From Bacillota bacterium (lineage in GTDB: Bacteria > Bacillota > Clostridia > Peptostreptococcales > Anaerovoracaceae), in assembly GCA_029239605.1 (NCBI GenBank), contig JARBUO010000022.1, forward strand, positions 1 to 33,990: DNA of 33,990 nt, read 5' to 3'. Below, piece by piece: positions 16,573-24,600 of the stretch. Position 1 is the first letter of the stretch, and every line of letters starts with the position of its first letter. The notes beneath the pieces are model-generated. The model saw nothing but the letters and a program-made list of their open reading frames with translations, was not told the DNA's origin and ran no database searches. The position numbers and the translations under genes are program-made.

Positions 16573-17139
16573 TTGAAAATTGTATGCATCGGAAACAGCA
16601 TTGTAAATGGATTTCCTCTGAAGCGCAGCCAGTGCTTTGTCAGTTTGTGGAGAGAATCATCCGGGCATGAAATCATTAACAAAGGGGAAAACGGCGATAT
16701 CTCCTCAAATATTGTACTCCGCTTTCAGCGGGATGTGGTCGCCCATAAGCCAGCCGCTGTGGTTGTGTTGACAGGCACCAATGATTTTATTCATCAGCTG
16801 GAAACCCCTGTAAATGTCCTGGGCTATATGAGTCAAATGGTACAGGCAGCAAGGAGCTATGCAATGGAACCGATTCTCATGACGCCTCTTCTCACCAGCC
16901 CTGCTATGGCGGGCCGCCTGTGGATTCCGGATGTTGACTATAATACTGTAAATGATAAGCTTCGGGTTCTTCGCTCTTTGATGCTGGAATACGGCGAAAA
17001 TAACAAGGTTAGGATCATCGACGCACAGATGGAGTTCGCCTCTTTATGCACGGAAGCAAATGAGGACATTTATCTGATTGACGGCTTGCACCCTACCGCG
17101 GAAGGACATAAAGCGATTGCCGGATTCTTTTCGTTTTAG
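16573..17139 (+). CDS. SGNH/GDSL-family hydrolase
   Basis: A 188-aa soluble esterase-like protein. The SGNH blocks are present: GNSIV (nucleophile Ser at residue 9), the block II Gly in KGENGD, GTND at 68-71, and DGLHP with the catalytic Asp/His near 170-173. No signal peptide is present. Family members hydrolyse acyl or acetyl esters, lysophospholipids or acetylated sugars; specificity cannot be read here. The TTG at 16573 was chosen because AAAGGGAG lies 8 nt upstream; the in-frame GTG at 16564 overlaps that site. It converges with the next gene, 14 nt away. Confidence 0.9.
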   Translation: MKIVCIGNSIVNGFPLKRSQCFVSLWRESSGHEIINKGENGDISSNIVLRFQRDVVAHKPAAVVVLTGTNDFIHQLETPVNVLGYMSQMVQAARSYAMEPILMTPLLTSPAMAGRLWIPDVDYNTVNDKLRVLRSLMLEYGENNKVRIIDAQMEFASLCTEANEDIYLIDGLHPTAEGHKAIAGFFSF

Positions 17140-17153
17140 GAGATCAAACTACC

Positions 17154-18023
17154 TTATGGCCATATGTTCTCAGGATCAACACCGTAAACCTGTACGACCT
17201 CAAAGAGATCACTATTTGCAATATCTTTTGGAGTAACCAACCAGGAACCGTCGGAATCAATATCATAGCCAAAATGCATATAAGGGTACCAAACCAAATG
17301 AGAACATTGGGTTTTCGTTACCTCAAGGGGTGCTTTTTTTGGTATTCCAGTCAAAAGCCCATAGGGTATCCCTTTGAAATTTTCCCTTGCATAATCCGCG
17401 ATTCGTTCTGTGTCTGCTTTGGAATCCTTCAAGCGAAGCTGAATAAAGCTTGGATAGGTCTGCCATTTGCTGGCATGCTGAAGGATTGACGGATTTCCCA
17501 ATAGAATGGCCTCCAGTGTCTCTCCTTTGGAAGAGTCGGTAACAATTGCAGCATGTCCATGCCTCCACCCAACCGTATGCGTGGCCTTTGTAATCAATAC
17601 ATCCCCGTTTTTGAGATTCTCTATTTCAAATCCCCTCACAGGTGTTCCTTCATCATTTGTGATCCGTTCCTCGTTCACAAATACTGCAATGTTCCTGCAC
17701 TCATATTCACCGGACCCAAAGAAATCCTTTTGATACTGCTCAATAACCCGCTCTTTAAGGGTGCCAGTATTGTTTGCGAAAATATCATCAATTGCAGCTC
17801 TTCCAAGCCCGGTCTGAAGAAAAAGAGTATGGTAATCCTCTTCCCCCAGCTGCTTTTTCACAATAATCTGATCCAAATCGACTTTCGGATAGTCCGGTTT
17901 CCACACGCCGCTTCCTTCCGGCAGATAATCGAGAACTATAAATATGGCCACGATCGCAATGAGAACGAAGAGCGATCTCATTCCGATCCGCATTGTTTTT
18001 TGAAGCCTCTTTCCATATACCAT
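17154..18023 (-). CDS. Membrane-anchored permuted NlpC/P60 (YiiX-like) cysteine hydrolase
   Basis: A 289-aa protein with one N-terminal transmembrane helix (about residues 17-34) and an external domain. The catalytic signatures appear in permuted order: GDVLITKATHTVGWRHGHAAIV with His near 157, then TQCSHLVWYPY with Cys near 240. This His-before-Cys order resembles the YiiX/YaeF permuted papain-like group of the NlpC/P60 superfamily, which act on amide or thioester bonds in the envelope. The ATG at 18023 follows AGGGGT; the frame extends 26 codons upstream without a ribosome binding site. Substrate unknown. No operon partner is apparent. Confidence 0.82.
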   Translation of the reverse strand: MVYGKRLQKTMRIGMRSLFVLIAIVAIFIVLDYLPEGSGVWKPDYPKVDLDQIIVKKQLGEEDYHTLFLQTGLGRAAIDDIFANNTGTLKERVIEQYQKDFFGSGEYECRNIAVFVNEERITNDEGTPVRGFEIENLKNGDVLITKATHTVGWRHGHAAIVTDSSKGETLEAILLGNPSILQHASKWQTYPSFIQLRLKDSKADTERIADYARENFKGIPYGLLTGIPKKAPLEVTKTQCSHLVWYPYMHFGYDIDSDGSWLVTPKDIANSDLFEVVQVYGVDPENIWP

Positions 18024-18212
18024 CCACTTTACCCCTGTCAGCATATCGACAGAAAATACGTCATAGATCAGTTTCGTTCTGATGCATCTTTCTTTTCCCA
18101 TCGAGAATAATAATAGCTTCTCTTGTTTTGTCTATATTATGAATTTGTAATTTCCATCCACGTTACAGTTTATAATAATTCTGCCGCCATTTCAATCAGC
18201 AGGATGGCAGGA

Positions 18213-18241
18213 TTGTGTTTTATTCCATATCATAGTAAAAT
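18213..18241 (+). promoter_or_regulatory. Probable promoter of the PHP phosphoesterase gene
   Basis: TTGTGT (18213-18218), a 17-nt spacer and TAAAAT (18236-18241), 30 nt before the ATG. Confidence 0.5.
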
Positions 18242-18271
18242 AAATTAATTGCTTATTATGAGGAGGCTTAC

Positions 18272-19159
18272 ATGATTGATCTTCATCTCCACACTACTTC
18301 ATCTGACGGTTCCGACGAACCCCTGGATCTTTTAGACAAAGCAGCTCAGGCTGGTTTAGGCTATATTTCCATAACTGATCACGATTCTTTGGGCGCTTAT
18401 CAAAAGCTGAAAAAAGAAAAGCATTCCAGCAGCTATTCCGGAATGCTGATAACGGGCTGTGAGTTCTCTGTGGTTCACAATAAAATGCCAATCGAAGTCC
18501 TTGGCTACGGAATTGATCTGGATACCATTGCCGAATCCGGTCTGTTGTCTGACGAACGGTTTCTGGAAAGGGAGAATCAGTATATCAATAGAATGAATGA
18601 AATATGCAGAAATTTGGGGATCAAATTGACGGATACCCTCTCGATTCAAAGCGGTAAAGCTTTTGCCACCCAGGTGATCCATAGAGATTTGAGAAAATAT
18701 CCTGAGAACGAGAAATTCTTCTCAAAAGAAATATGGAATAGTGTCAATGCTTTTTACCGCACCTGTATCAATAATGAAGAGAGTCCTTTTTTCCTTAATC
18801 AAGCCAAGGATTATCCGACAGTTTCTGAGATTGCCATGCTGATAAAAAAAGCAGGCGGTAAATCTTTTCTTGCCCATCTCTACGGGTATTTTGCAGAAAA
18901 CCATAAGGAATTGCTGGACTCCATTATAGTCTTGAACGCATTGGACGGTATCGAATGCTACCATTCCCTTCATGATAGAGCGAAGACGGAATTATTGCTG
19001 GATTATTGCAGAGCCAAAGGACTCTGGGCTTCAGGAGGCAGTGATTATCACGGTGCCCTAAAGCCTGATGTTTTTGTGGGGGAAAGTGCAGAGGGCATGA
19101 GAATCCCCTTCGAAATCTTGGAACCTTGGCTGCCAGAATTAAAACAGGCCTCCTTTTGA
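18272..19159 (+). CDS. PHP-domain phosphoesterase
   Basis: A 295-aa protein of the PHP family, related to RNase AM/TrpH-like nucleoside bisphosphate phosphatases. Metal-binding motifs are intact: HLHTTSSDGS at residues 4-13, ITDHDSLGA at about 34, CEFS with its Glu, AHLYGYF with His, and SGGSDYHG near the C-terminus. These hydrolyse phosphomonoesters, often 3',5'-nucleotides or short RNA ends, using a trinuclear metal centre. TGAGGAGG lies 6 nt before the ATG. It is a single-gene unit convergent with the Tad-like operon. Confidence 0.92.
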   Translation: MIDLHLHTTSSDGSDEPLDLLDKAAQAGLGYISITDHDSLGAYQKLKKEKHSSSYSGMLITGCEFSVVHNKMPIEVLGYGIDLDTIAESGLLSDERFLERENQYINRMNEICRNLGIKLTDTLSIQSGKAFATQVIHRDLRKYPENEKFFSKEIWNSVNAFYRTCINNEESPFFLNQAKDYPTVSEIAMLIKKAGGKSFLAHLYGYFAENHKELLDSIIVLNALDGIECYHSLHDRAKTELLLDYCRAKGLWASGGSDYHGALKPDVFVGESAEGMRIPFEILEPWLPELKQASF

Positions 19160-19208
19160 GCCGGAATGAAATACATTATGCCAGCACACGATGAGCCAAG
19201 GCAAAACT

Positions 19209-19655
19209 TTATTGTGGCAGTTCATATCGGGCTGCTCTTGTTATTTCCGTAACTTCAAGAAAGGGCAATGCAAAGAGATCGTTCGTCCTTGCAGTGAGTG
19301 TCACGGTCACGGAAGGAACCTTGCTTCCGCCATGTTCCGGCTCATCATCATACCCCAGATGATCATCCTGAAATATCACCTCATAAGAGATGCTGCTTCC
19401 CTTGGGTAAAGGTGCAGATGTCATTCCATTCTCCAGTATGTAATCGATATAGCGTCGTCCCTCTTCATAGGAGAATCTAAATTCTCCTATTCCATATGCA
19501 TCACAATCGTAATAGAGGGCTGCTCCGGCAGCACACTCTTCTGCGGTTGCCTTTAAAAAATTTCTGCTCTGGACATATCTCCCAATGTCTCCATGATAGG
19601 AAAGAAAACTCACATTGATTACAAAAACCGCCATAAATACGATAAATACTTTCAT
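19209..19655 (-). CDS. TadE/pseudopilin-like protein, last gene of the Tad-like operon
   Basis: A 148-aa protein with one hydrophobic segment at the very N-terminus (MKVFIVFMAVFVINVSFL), followed by a heptad-like helix with AECAAGAALYYD, and a C-terminal domain ending in a beta-rich stretch (VPSVTVTLTARTND). This architecture, single helix plus small extracytoplasmic domain, is that of TadE/TadG pseudopilins. No Gly or Ala followed by Glu at +5 prepilin cleavage site is visible before the helix. It starts 3 nt after the stop of the previous gene. Family assignment rests on context and architecture. Confidence 0.7.
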   Translation of the reverse strand: MKVFIVFMAVFVINVSFLSYHGDIGRYVQSRNFLKATAEECAAGAALYYDCDAYGIGEFRFSYEEGRRYIDYILENGMTSAPLPKGSSISYEVIFQDDHLGYDDEPEHGGSKVPSVTVTLTARTNDLFALPFLEVTEITRAARYELPQ

Positions 19656-19658
19656 AAT

Positions 19659-20072
19659 TTAATCTCTCAAAAGTTCGCTGGCTGTCCAGCTCTCAATGGT
19701 ATACATCCCTCTGTTATCCTCGTCGGATATTCCAAAGAAGCGGTTTCCTGCCATGATCTTCTCGATTGGAACAGCAACCTTGTAATAGATCAGTTCTCTT
19801 TCATCGAATTCAGCAGTGCGATACTGGGGAACCTGCTCCAGGACCAGAATCATCTCTTCTTCCTGTATTCCAAAGGTACCTTCAATCTTGTCGGTAAGCT
19901 CACTTTTAATTTTAGGGGTAAAGCAGCCCTCCTGCTTCGCCTGCTCTTTCGCCTGATATACATACTCCTGGAAGCGATTAATCCGATCGTTGTTTTTTTG
20001 ATCCAGAGCGTATTGAAATAAAAATACCAGCATAATGGGCAGCACTCCCATAAGAACAATGAACTGTTTCAT
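19659..20072 (-). CDS. Pilin- or pseudopilin-like protein of the Tad-like operon
   Basis: A 137-aa protein beginning MKQFIVLMGVLPIMLVFLFQY: one N-terminal membrane helix, then a Gln/Lys/Glu-rich amphipathic helix and a small globular domain (VAVPIEKIMAG near the C-terminus). The start motif MKQFIV is shared with the two tiny proteins just upstream. GAGGAG lies 7 nt before the ATG. It is probably an envelope component of the same secretion/pilus machine. I do not recognise a named family. Confidence 0.7.
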   Translation of the reverse strand: MKQFIVLMGVLPIMLVFLFQYALDQKNNDRINRFQEYVYQAKEQAKQEGCFTPKIKSELTDKIEGTFGIQEEEMILVLEQVPQYRTAEFDERELIYYKVAVPIEKIMAGNRFFGISDEDNRGMYTIESWTASELLRD

Positions 20073-20105
20073 AAAGCGTCTCCTCTTTAAAGGACTTAGG
20101 TTTTC

Positions 20106-20252
20106 TTAAGGATTGTTGGTCCTGACCTGAATACCTTGTTCCCAGATGTCTCCCACCATGTTTACAACAGAGCTGTCCTCCGGTCCCATGATCATGTTGT
20201 AGATTGCAATTCCAAGCAGAATTGTACTGCACAGTACAATAAATTGTTTCAT
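20106..20252 (-). CDS. 48-aa pilin-like small protein
   Basis: An open frame of 48 codons starts MKQFIVLCSTILLGIAIYNM, then MIMGPEDSSVVN and a polar tail. It has AAGGAGG about 8 nt before the ATG, which is one of the strongest ribosome binding sites in the operon and suggests high expression. One membrane helix starts right at the N-terminus. The size and position, downstream of TadC, resemble Flp pilins, but there is no cleavable Flp leader or Glu-Tyr motif. It is likely a structural subunit; function is inferred from context. Confidence 0.7.
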   Translation of the reverse strand: MKQFIVLCSTILLGIAIYNMIMGPEDSSVVNMVGDIWEQGIQVRTNNP

Positions 20253-20346
20253 CAGAGTCACCTCCTTCATTGCTTAAATCGAAAAAGAGCAATCATATGT
20301 GTCTGTAATGATTCAGCGCTCCCCTGTTACAAAACAGTTCCCCCCC

Positions 20347-20478
20347 TCATTGAATGGTTTCAATTTTTGTGTTGGCGTTATCTGATATTGTTTCAGCGCT
20401 GCCTTTAAACTCTCCTACAAACCCCGCAATGGTAATCCCAAGCAGAACCATGGCAATCATGACAATAATTTGTTTCAT
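20347..20478 (-). CDS. 43-aa pilin-like small protein
   Basis: An open frame of 43 codons begins MKQIIVMIAMVLLGITIAGF, then VGEFKGSAETISDN and a short polar tail. AAGGAG lies 8 nt before the ATG. It resembles the 48-aa neighbour in start motif (MKQ-I/F-IV), hydrophobic length and a following acidic patch, so the two are probably diverged paralogues. It is the likely major or minor fibre subunit of the Tad-like system, based on context only. Confidence 0.7.
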   Translation of the reverse strand: MKQIIVMIAMVLLGITIAGFVGEFKGSAETISDNANTKIETIQ

Positions 20479-20496
20479 TTTCAATTCTCCTTTTTA

Positions 20497-20571
20497 TTAC
20501 AGTTCTAATTTTGAATCACTTGATCCAATTCCATACGAAATGAAAAAAATTGTTTCTGCAGTGGCTTCCAT
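20497..20571 (-). CDS. Possible 24-aa peptide coupled to the TadC-like gene
   Basis: A 24-codon frame starts at an ATG that overlaps the TadC-like stop in a TGATG, allowing reinitiation. The peptide (MEATAETIFFISYGIGSSDS and four more residues) has a short hydrophobic middle. It has no ribosome binding site of its own and could be chance. Included because it sits between the TadC and pilin genes in an otherwise tight operon. Confidence 0.25.
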   Translation of the reverse strand: MEATAETIFFISYGIGSSDSKLEL

Positions 20572-21341
20572 CACATAAACAGCTGCAGCAATTCCCTCTG
20601 ATCGATGAAGTAGGCAACATAGATAAAATTAACAAATATGACCAGGATGTTTACCACTACCGGAAAGTAAATCAGCTCGCTTACAATCTCATCTCTTTTT
20701 TTCTGGTAGGTAATACGTACCGCCTTGATGCTCTTCTCATAAGACAGGAGCGTTTCCAACAACCCCGAAGGTTCAAGACGATCCCATTGAATCAGTAGAC
20801 TGGCAAAATCACGGCCTGCTGTTGTGCCGACTTTCTCAGAAAAGTACTCTGCCGCCTCTTTTGGCTGATTCATTCTCAGTTGGCTAAGCATTTTGATATA
20901 GACGGACTGAAGAATACCGTTATGTTCCGACAAACGCTCAATTATGTAATCAGAGCTGCTGTTTTTTCCTCTGTCCAGTGTGGCCAGATTTCTCAAAAAT
21001 GCAATTGCTTCCAGAATTTCTTGATCCATGCTCTGTTCCCGAATATTCCGAATGATACGGGCCGGTATCTCAAGAATTCCGGTCTGCTTTCCAGGAAAAC
21101 CAGCCTTTCTATGGTACCCCGCGTATCCGGCAAAACCTTCTTGTCGGTTAAAGCTCTCGGACCGATCACCGCTCTCTCCCCTGCTGCCCGTTAATTTTGC
21201 ACTGGAACTCTTTCTTAATTCAAATCTGCGCTGTAGGTTCCAGGACCAAAGCTTTCGGTCTTTCAACAGAAACACTCCCGCCAGAAAAAATCCCAAAAGT
21301 CCCATGGGAACCCCTCTGTACCAATATTCAACCCAGTTCAT
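20571..21341 (-). CDS. TadC-like integral membrane protein (T2SSF-type)
   Basis: 256 aa. The N-terminus has one helix (WYRGVPMGLLGFFLAGVFLL), then a polar cytoplasmic segment and the T2SSF-like region LRNLATLDRGKNSSSDYIIERLSEHNGILQSVYIKMLSQLR, and two C-terminal helices (VVVNILVIFVNFIYVAYFI). TadC pairs with TadB as the platform of Tad machines. The ATG at 21341 follows AAGGAGGA by about 8 nt; 19 upstream in-frame codons lack a site. 114 nt separate it from the TadB-like gene. Confidence 0.8.
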   Translation of the reverse strand: MNWVEYWYRGVPMGLLGFFLAGVFLLKDRKLWSWNLQRRFELRKSSSAKLTGSRGESGDRSESFNRQEGFAGYAGYHRKAGFPGKQTGILEIPARIIRNIREQSMDQEILEAIAFLRNLATLDRGKNSSSDYIIERLSEHNGILQSVYIKMLSQLRMNQPKEAAEYFSEKVGTTAGRDFASLLIQWDRLEPSGLLETLLSYEKSIKAVRITYQKKRDEIVSELIYFPVVVNILVIFVNFIYVAYFIDQRELLQLFM

Positions 21342-21455
21342 CGCTACGCTCCTCCTTTCCATTTCTTTATTGATGGGAAACACGTAACCGGAATTCATTT
21401 GTATAGCAGTGATTTCCTTATTTCAGGATCCTCTCCCCTGAAAGGGCTTGTCCCT

Positions 21456-22478
21456 CTAGTAATCAAAGCGCTGATTATTGATAATTTCAATCAAGGCCAG
21501 ATTGATCAGGAATAAGAAGATGATCAGCAGGATGAGAAGAAACCCCTGTTCCGTATAAAATTGGTTTCGGATCAGCTGTGATAAGGGGATCCCCAAATAC
21601 TGGACTGACATGATTATGGTGCCAAGATACATGACTGGAGCAAGAAAAACTACCATACGAACAGACTCGGCGTTTAGTCGCTTTCGTTCCTCAAAGATTT
21701 GTCGTGCCTCTCTCAGTTGAATTAAGATGTCTTCCAAAGCCAGTGACACATTTATACCGCTTTCTGCTGCTACTCGAATGCTGTTTGCCAGCATCCTGCT
21801 CCAATTCGTGTTAATACCGTATGCAAAACGCTCTGCTGCATCCTTTATGACTTGCGGATCTCCAGTGTTTCGGAGTTCCAGAAGCAGTTTGAACATCAAT
21901 TTGCCGGTAATTTTCGTCCCTTCGGAAAGTAGAATTACCTGCTCCATCGTTTTATAAATGTTGTATTCGCAGATTCTATACTGACAGAGAAACTCAGAGA
22001 TTAGTTTCTCTCCCTCATAACTGCTCTTTCTTCGCACCGTCTCAACTCTGACGCGAAGCATCAGATACGGCATAAATGTCAGCAGGAGGGCCATGAGAAA
22101 TGCCGATGCCGAAGAGGCACTGCGCAAACCGGCTATCAGGATGCATCCAAAAAGAGTCACGGAAAGAATGATATATTTTCTCGGTTCAATAGACTTATTC
22201 AGCGCAGCGGACAATACTTTTCTCAGATGTTTCTCCAGTGCGGAGTCAGGTCGTTGTTTCCTTTTCCTTGCCTTGAGACGATTACGCATTCTGATTCTAG
22301 TTATCATATTTTGCATCTGCCCCTTATAGGTAAACCAAATTCCTGTGATCAGCAACAGATAAAGAGCTGCTGCTGTGAGTAGAGACAAAACCTCCGGTTT
22401 CTCCAGCGCTGTGAACATTCCCGCATTTCGTTCCAGTTCAGCGAGCATTCCTGTATTTTCTTTCATCGATGTGATCAC
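21456..22478 (-). CDS. TadB-like inner-membrane platform protein
   Basis: A 340-aa protein with a helix at about 33-50, two helices at about 103-140, a cytoplasmic T2SSF-like domain (EFLCQYRICEYNIYKTMEQVILL, then GINTNWSRMLANSIRVAAESGINVSLALEDI, which has the usual spacing of the family) and C-terminal helices. GTG at 22478 is the start, preceded by AAGGAGC; the CpaF-like stop overlaps it in a GTGA. TadB forms the platform around the CpaF motor. Confidence 0.82.
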   Translation of the reverse strand: MITSMKENTGMLAELERNAGMFTALEKPEVLSLLTAAALYLLLITGIWFTYKGQMQNMITRIRMRNRLKARKRKQRPDSALEKHLRKVLSAALNKSIEPRKYIILSVTLFGCILIAGLRSASSASAFLMALLLTFMPYLMLRVRVETVRRKSSYEGEKLISEFLCQYRICEYNIYKTMEQVILLSEGTKITGKLMFKLLLELRNTGDPQVIKDAAERFAYGINTNWSRMLANSIRVAAESGINVSLALEDILIQLREARQIFEERKRLNAESVRMVVFLAPVMYLGTIIMSVQYLGIPLSQLIRNQFYTEQGFLLILLIIFLFLINLALIEIINNQRFDY

Positions 22479-23839
22479 TCCAGTGCTCCTTTCCGGGCCA
22501 GACAGCAGAGCCTTTTCTCAAATAATTCCATTGCTTGTGGGTCCTCCTCAATGCCAATCTTTCTTTTGTCCTCTCCAATCTCACATTTCCAGCTCCACGT
22601 ATCCGAAGTATAATCATAGGAGCAGATCTGCCTCATATTAATTTTCATTTGGCTGCGATCCAGGCTTAATTCATAGATTCCTTTCAGCCTTTTCTTGCTT
22701 TTATTTTTCAACTGAACAAAATGGAATATATAGTCAAAACTGACAGCAACTTTTCTTGCTGTATTCTCTAAATCTCCCCCGAGACTTTTGATAATTTCGA
22801 AAGCAACATCATAACAGAAATCCATGGGTTCTCTTGTATGAAAGGTTATTTTCATCCGTCTTGTCCCCTTACTTGCCACCTTTACTGCTGTGTCCAGTGC
22901 AATGCCGTCCCTCGCTTCCGCAAGAACGAAATAGTCTGCATCGCTCCGCAAAAGATTCTTGGACAGATGCTTAAGCTTTTCATTATCAGCCAGAAGCTGC
23001 AGGATGGGCGCTTCCGGCATCAGACGGTGAATGGGTATTTCAGGATCTGTCTCAACCAAAACCCCTTCTAAAGATCGATCTTCATAACTTTGCCATGTGG
23101 AAAGAAACGTGGTCTTCGCTGTTCTTACAGCGCCGGTGAAGGCAACATTAAAGCCAAGGCTCACCATAGTCTTAAAAAAATCAACGGATTCCAGAGGGAT
23201 TGTCCCTCTCGCTGCTTGTTCTTCAAAGCTATAGTTTGGTATGATATACCGGCGAAAGATGATAACGTCCTGACCTTTTTTTGTCATGCCGCCTCCGAAT
23301 ATGGTTACTCTCGTGCCATCCAGCATATATACTTCATGGGTCTCCTTATCAAGACGTTCTTCGGGAGTCAGCAGCAAAAACGCTCGAATCATCTGGTCTC
23401 TTCGTTCTTTTGCAATTCTCTGCGGTTTCAGGCACATCTGTCCGTTTTCCAGAAAGTAAATTCTATCCCCGATTATTTTGGCTGAACTGCTTTCCGAAAA
23501 TGATTCTGTAAACCATTCAGAAACTCCAGTAAGCCCCCAGTTTTCCTGGTAGATACCATCCTCAAGACTCTTATACCAGGAGGGGTAAGATGTATTCTCA
23601 GAGCCATGCCTTTGAATATACTCAAGAATTCTGCTTTTGAAATACGCAACTTCATTTTCATAACCGATAATTGCTTTTTTCTGTATTCTAAGGGCTGAAT
23701 CAAAATTCTCCTTACCGTTCTCCCATTCTTTTAAAAATTCCAGATTTACTCTGTGACAGAGTTTCTGAAAATCCAAACTTCTTCTCAGTGTATCCGTTGT
23801 CTGATTTCTGATATAATCTCCTAAATGAAATTTTTCCAT
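22475..23839 (-). CDS. CpaF/TadA-family secretion ATPase with atypical P-loop
   Basis: 454 aa. An N-terminal domain (1-200) of unusual sequence precedes the core. The P-loop is GAVRTAKTT (236-244): the Lys (242) and Thr residues are kept, but the conserved central and fifth-position Gly residues of GxxGxGKT are Arg and Ala. Walker B and Glu are kept as ADYFVLAEARDG (Glu 308), followed by ALDTAVKVASKG and the His-containing ITFHTREP, which matches the CpaF order. It powers assembly of the Tad-type structure. It overlaps the TadZ-like gene by 19 nt and the TadB-like gene by 4 nt. Confidence 0.85.
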   Translation of the reverse strand: MEKFHLGDYIRNQTTDTLRRSLDFQKLCHRVNLEFLKEWENGKENFDSALRIQKKAIIGYENEVAYFKSRILEYIQRHGSENTSYPSWYKSLEDGIYQENWGLTGVSEWFTESFSESSSAKIIGDRIYFLENGQMCLKPQRIAKERRDQMIRAFLLLTPEERLDKETHEVYMLDGTRVTIFGGGMTKKGQDVIIFRRYIIPNYSFEEQAARGTIPLESVDFFKTMVSLGFNVAFTGAVRTAKTTFLSTWQSYEDRSLEGVLVETDPEIPIHRLMPEAPILQLLADNEKLKHLSKNLLRSDADYFVLAEARDGIALDTAVKVASKGTRRMKITFHTREPMDFCYDVAFEIIKSLGGDLENTARKVAVSFDYIFHFVQLKNKSKKRLKGIYELSLDRSQMKINMRQICSYDYTSDTWSWKCEIGEDKRKIGIEEDPQAMELFEKRLCCLARKGALE

Positions 23840-24600
23840 CTGCTTTTCCTTTGTTTTGCGATTTCTTCAAACCCATTTTTTCTGAGAATATAATTGGCTA
23901 CGGTGACAACATCCTTTGTATATGGCTCATTTCGGTATTCCAAAAGTGTCTTATACTCCATCTCAGCCTGACGTGCGCAATCCGCATGATTTAGTTTCCA
24001 GAGCCGCTCTTTTTCAATCTCCATCCGTCCAGCCAAGTAGGAAAGTCCGATGGGGTCCTGTTCATAGTATTTATTAACAATACACGCGGAAGTGAAAATC
24101 CCAAGATTCTCCATGATTCTTTTGTTTCTTTCAAAGCGCCTGATTCCACTTTCCTGCTGCGTTACAACAAGAAAGATTTCTTCAGCCGCTGACAACGCTC
24201 CAATTGCCAGACCGTTATCGATCTCATTCCCGCAGTCAGCTAAAATTAGATCAAATTCCGGTGCAATTTCTTCCAGAAGGTAGCGTGCCATCTCCGGATA
24301 GTAATAACGTGCTTCCAGTTCATTGGCCACTCCCGCCATCATATAAAAATTCCCTTTATGGGTGCATGCTTTCATAAAATCACTACCGCTCATCATCTTA
24401 TTATCAATATGGAATTTCATAGCGTCGATGGAAATGGGGGCTTCCTTTATATACTCGGCACTTTCTCTTCCATTCATGGAAATCAAAAGAAGTTTCAGAT
24501 TGGGGCTGCCAAGGGATATGGTCTCAGCCACTGATTGAGTGACCATGGTTGTTCCAACTTTATGATCGACGCCATGAAAGCAGAAAAGATTATGAATCAA
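23821..24600 (-). CDS. TadZ/CpaE-like MinD-family protein with degenerate P-loop
   Basis: A 259-aa MinD/ParA-fold protein. Its P-loop region is HGVDHKVGTTMVTQSVAE (from about residue 9); the MinD signature KGGxGKT is replaced, including Gly at the position of the essential Lys. The Asp-containing strand LILADCGNE (Asp 122) and a following ALSAAEEIFLVVTQQ are typical of the fold. TadZ proteins localise the machine to a cell pole and often have atypical P-loops. The start is TTG at 24600, 8 nt after GGAGG; the ATG candidates downstream are internal. It overlaps the SAF gene by 11 nt and the CpaF-like gene by 19 nt. Confidence 0.8.
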   Translation of the reverse strand: MIHNLFCFHGVDHKVGTTMVTQSVAETISLGSPNLKLLLISMNGRESAEYIKEAPISIDAMKFHIDNKMMSGSDFMKACTHKGNFYMMAGVANELEARYYYPEMARYLLEEIAPEFDLILADCGNEIDNGLAIGALSAAEEIFLVVTQQESGIRRFERNKRIMENLGIFTSACIVNKYYEQDPIGLSYLAGRMEIEKERLWKLNHADCARQAEMEYKTLLEYRNEPYTKDVVTVANYILRKNGFEEIAKQRKSRWKNFI

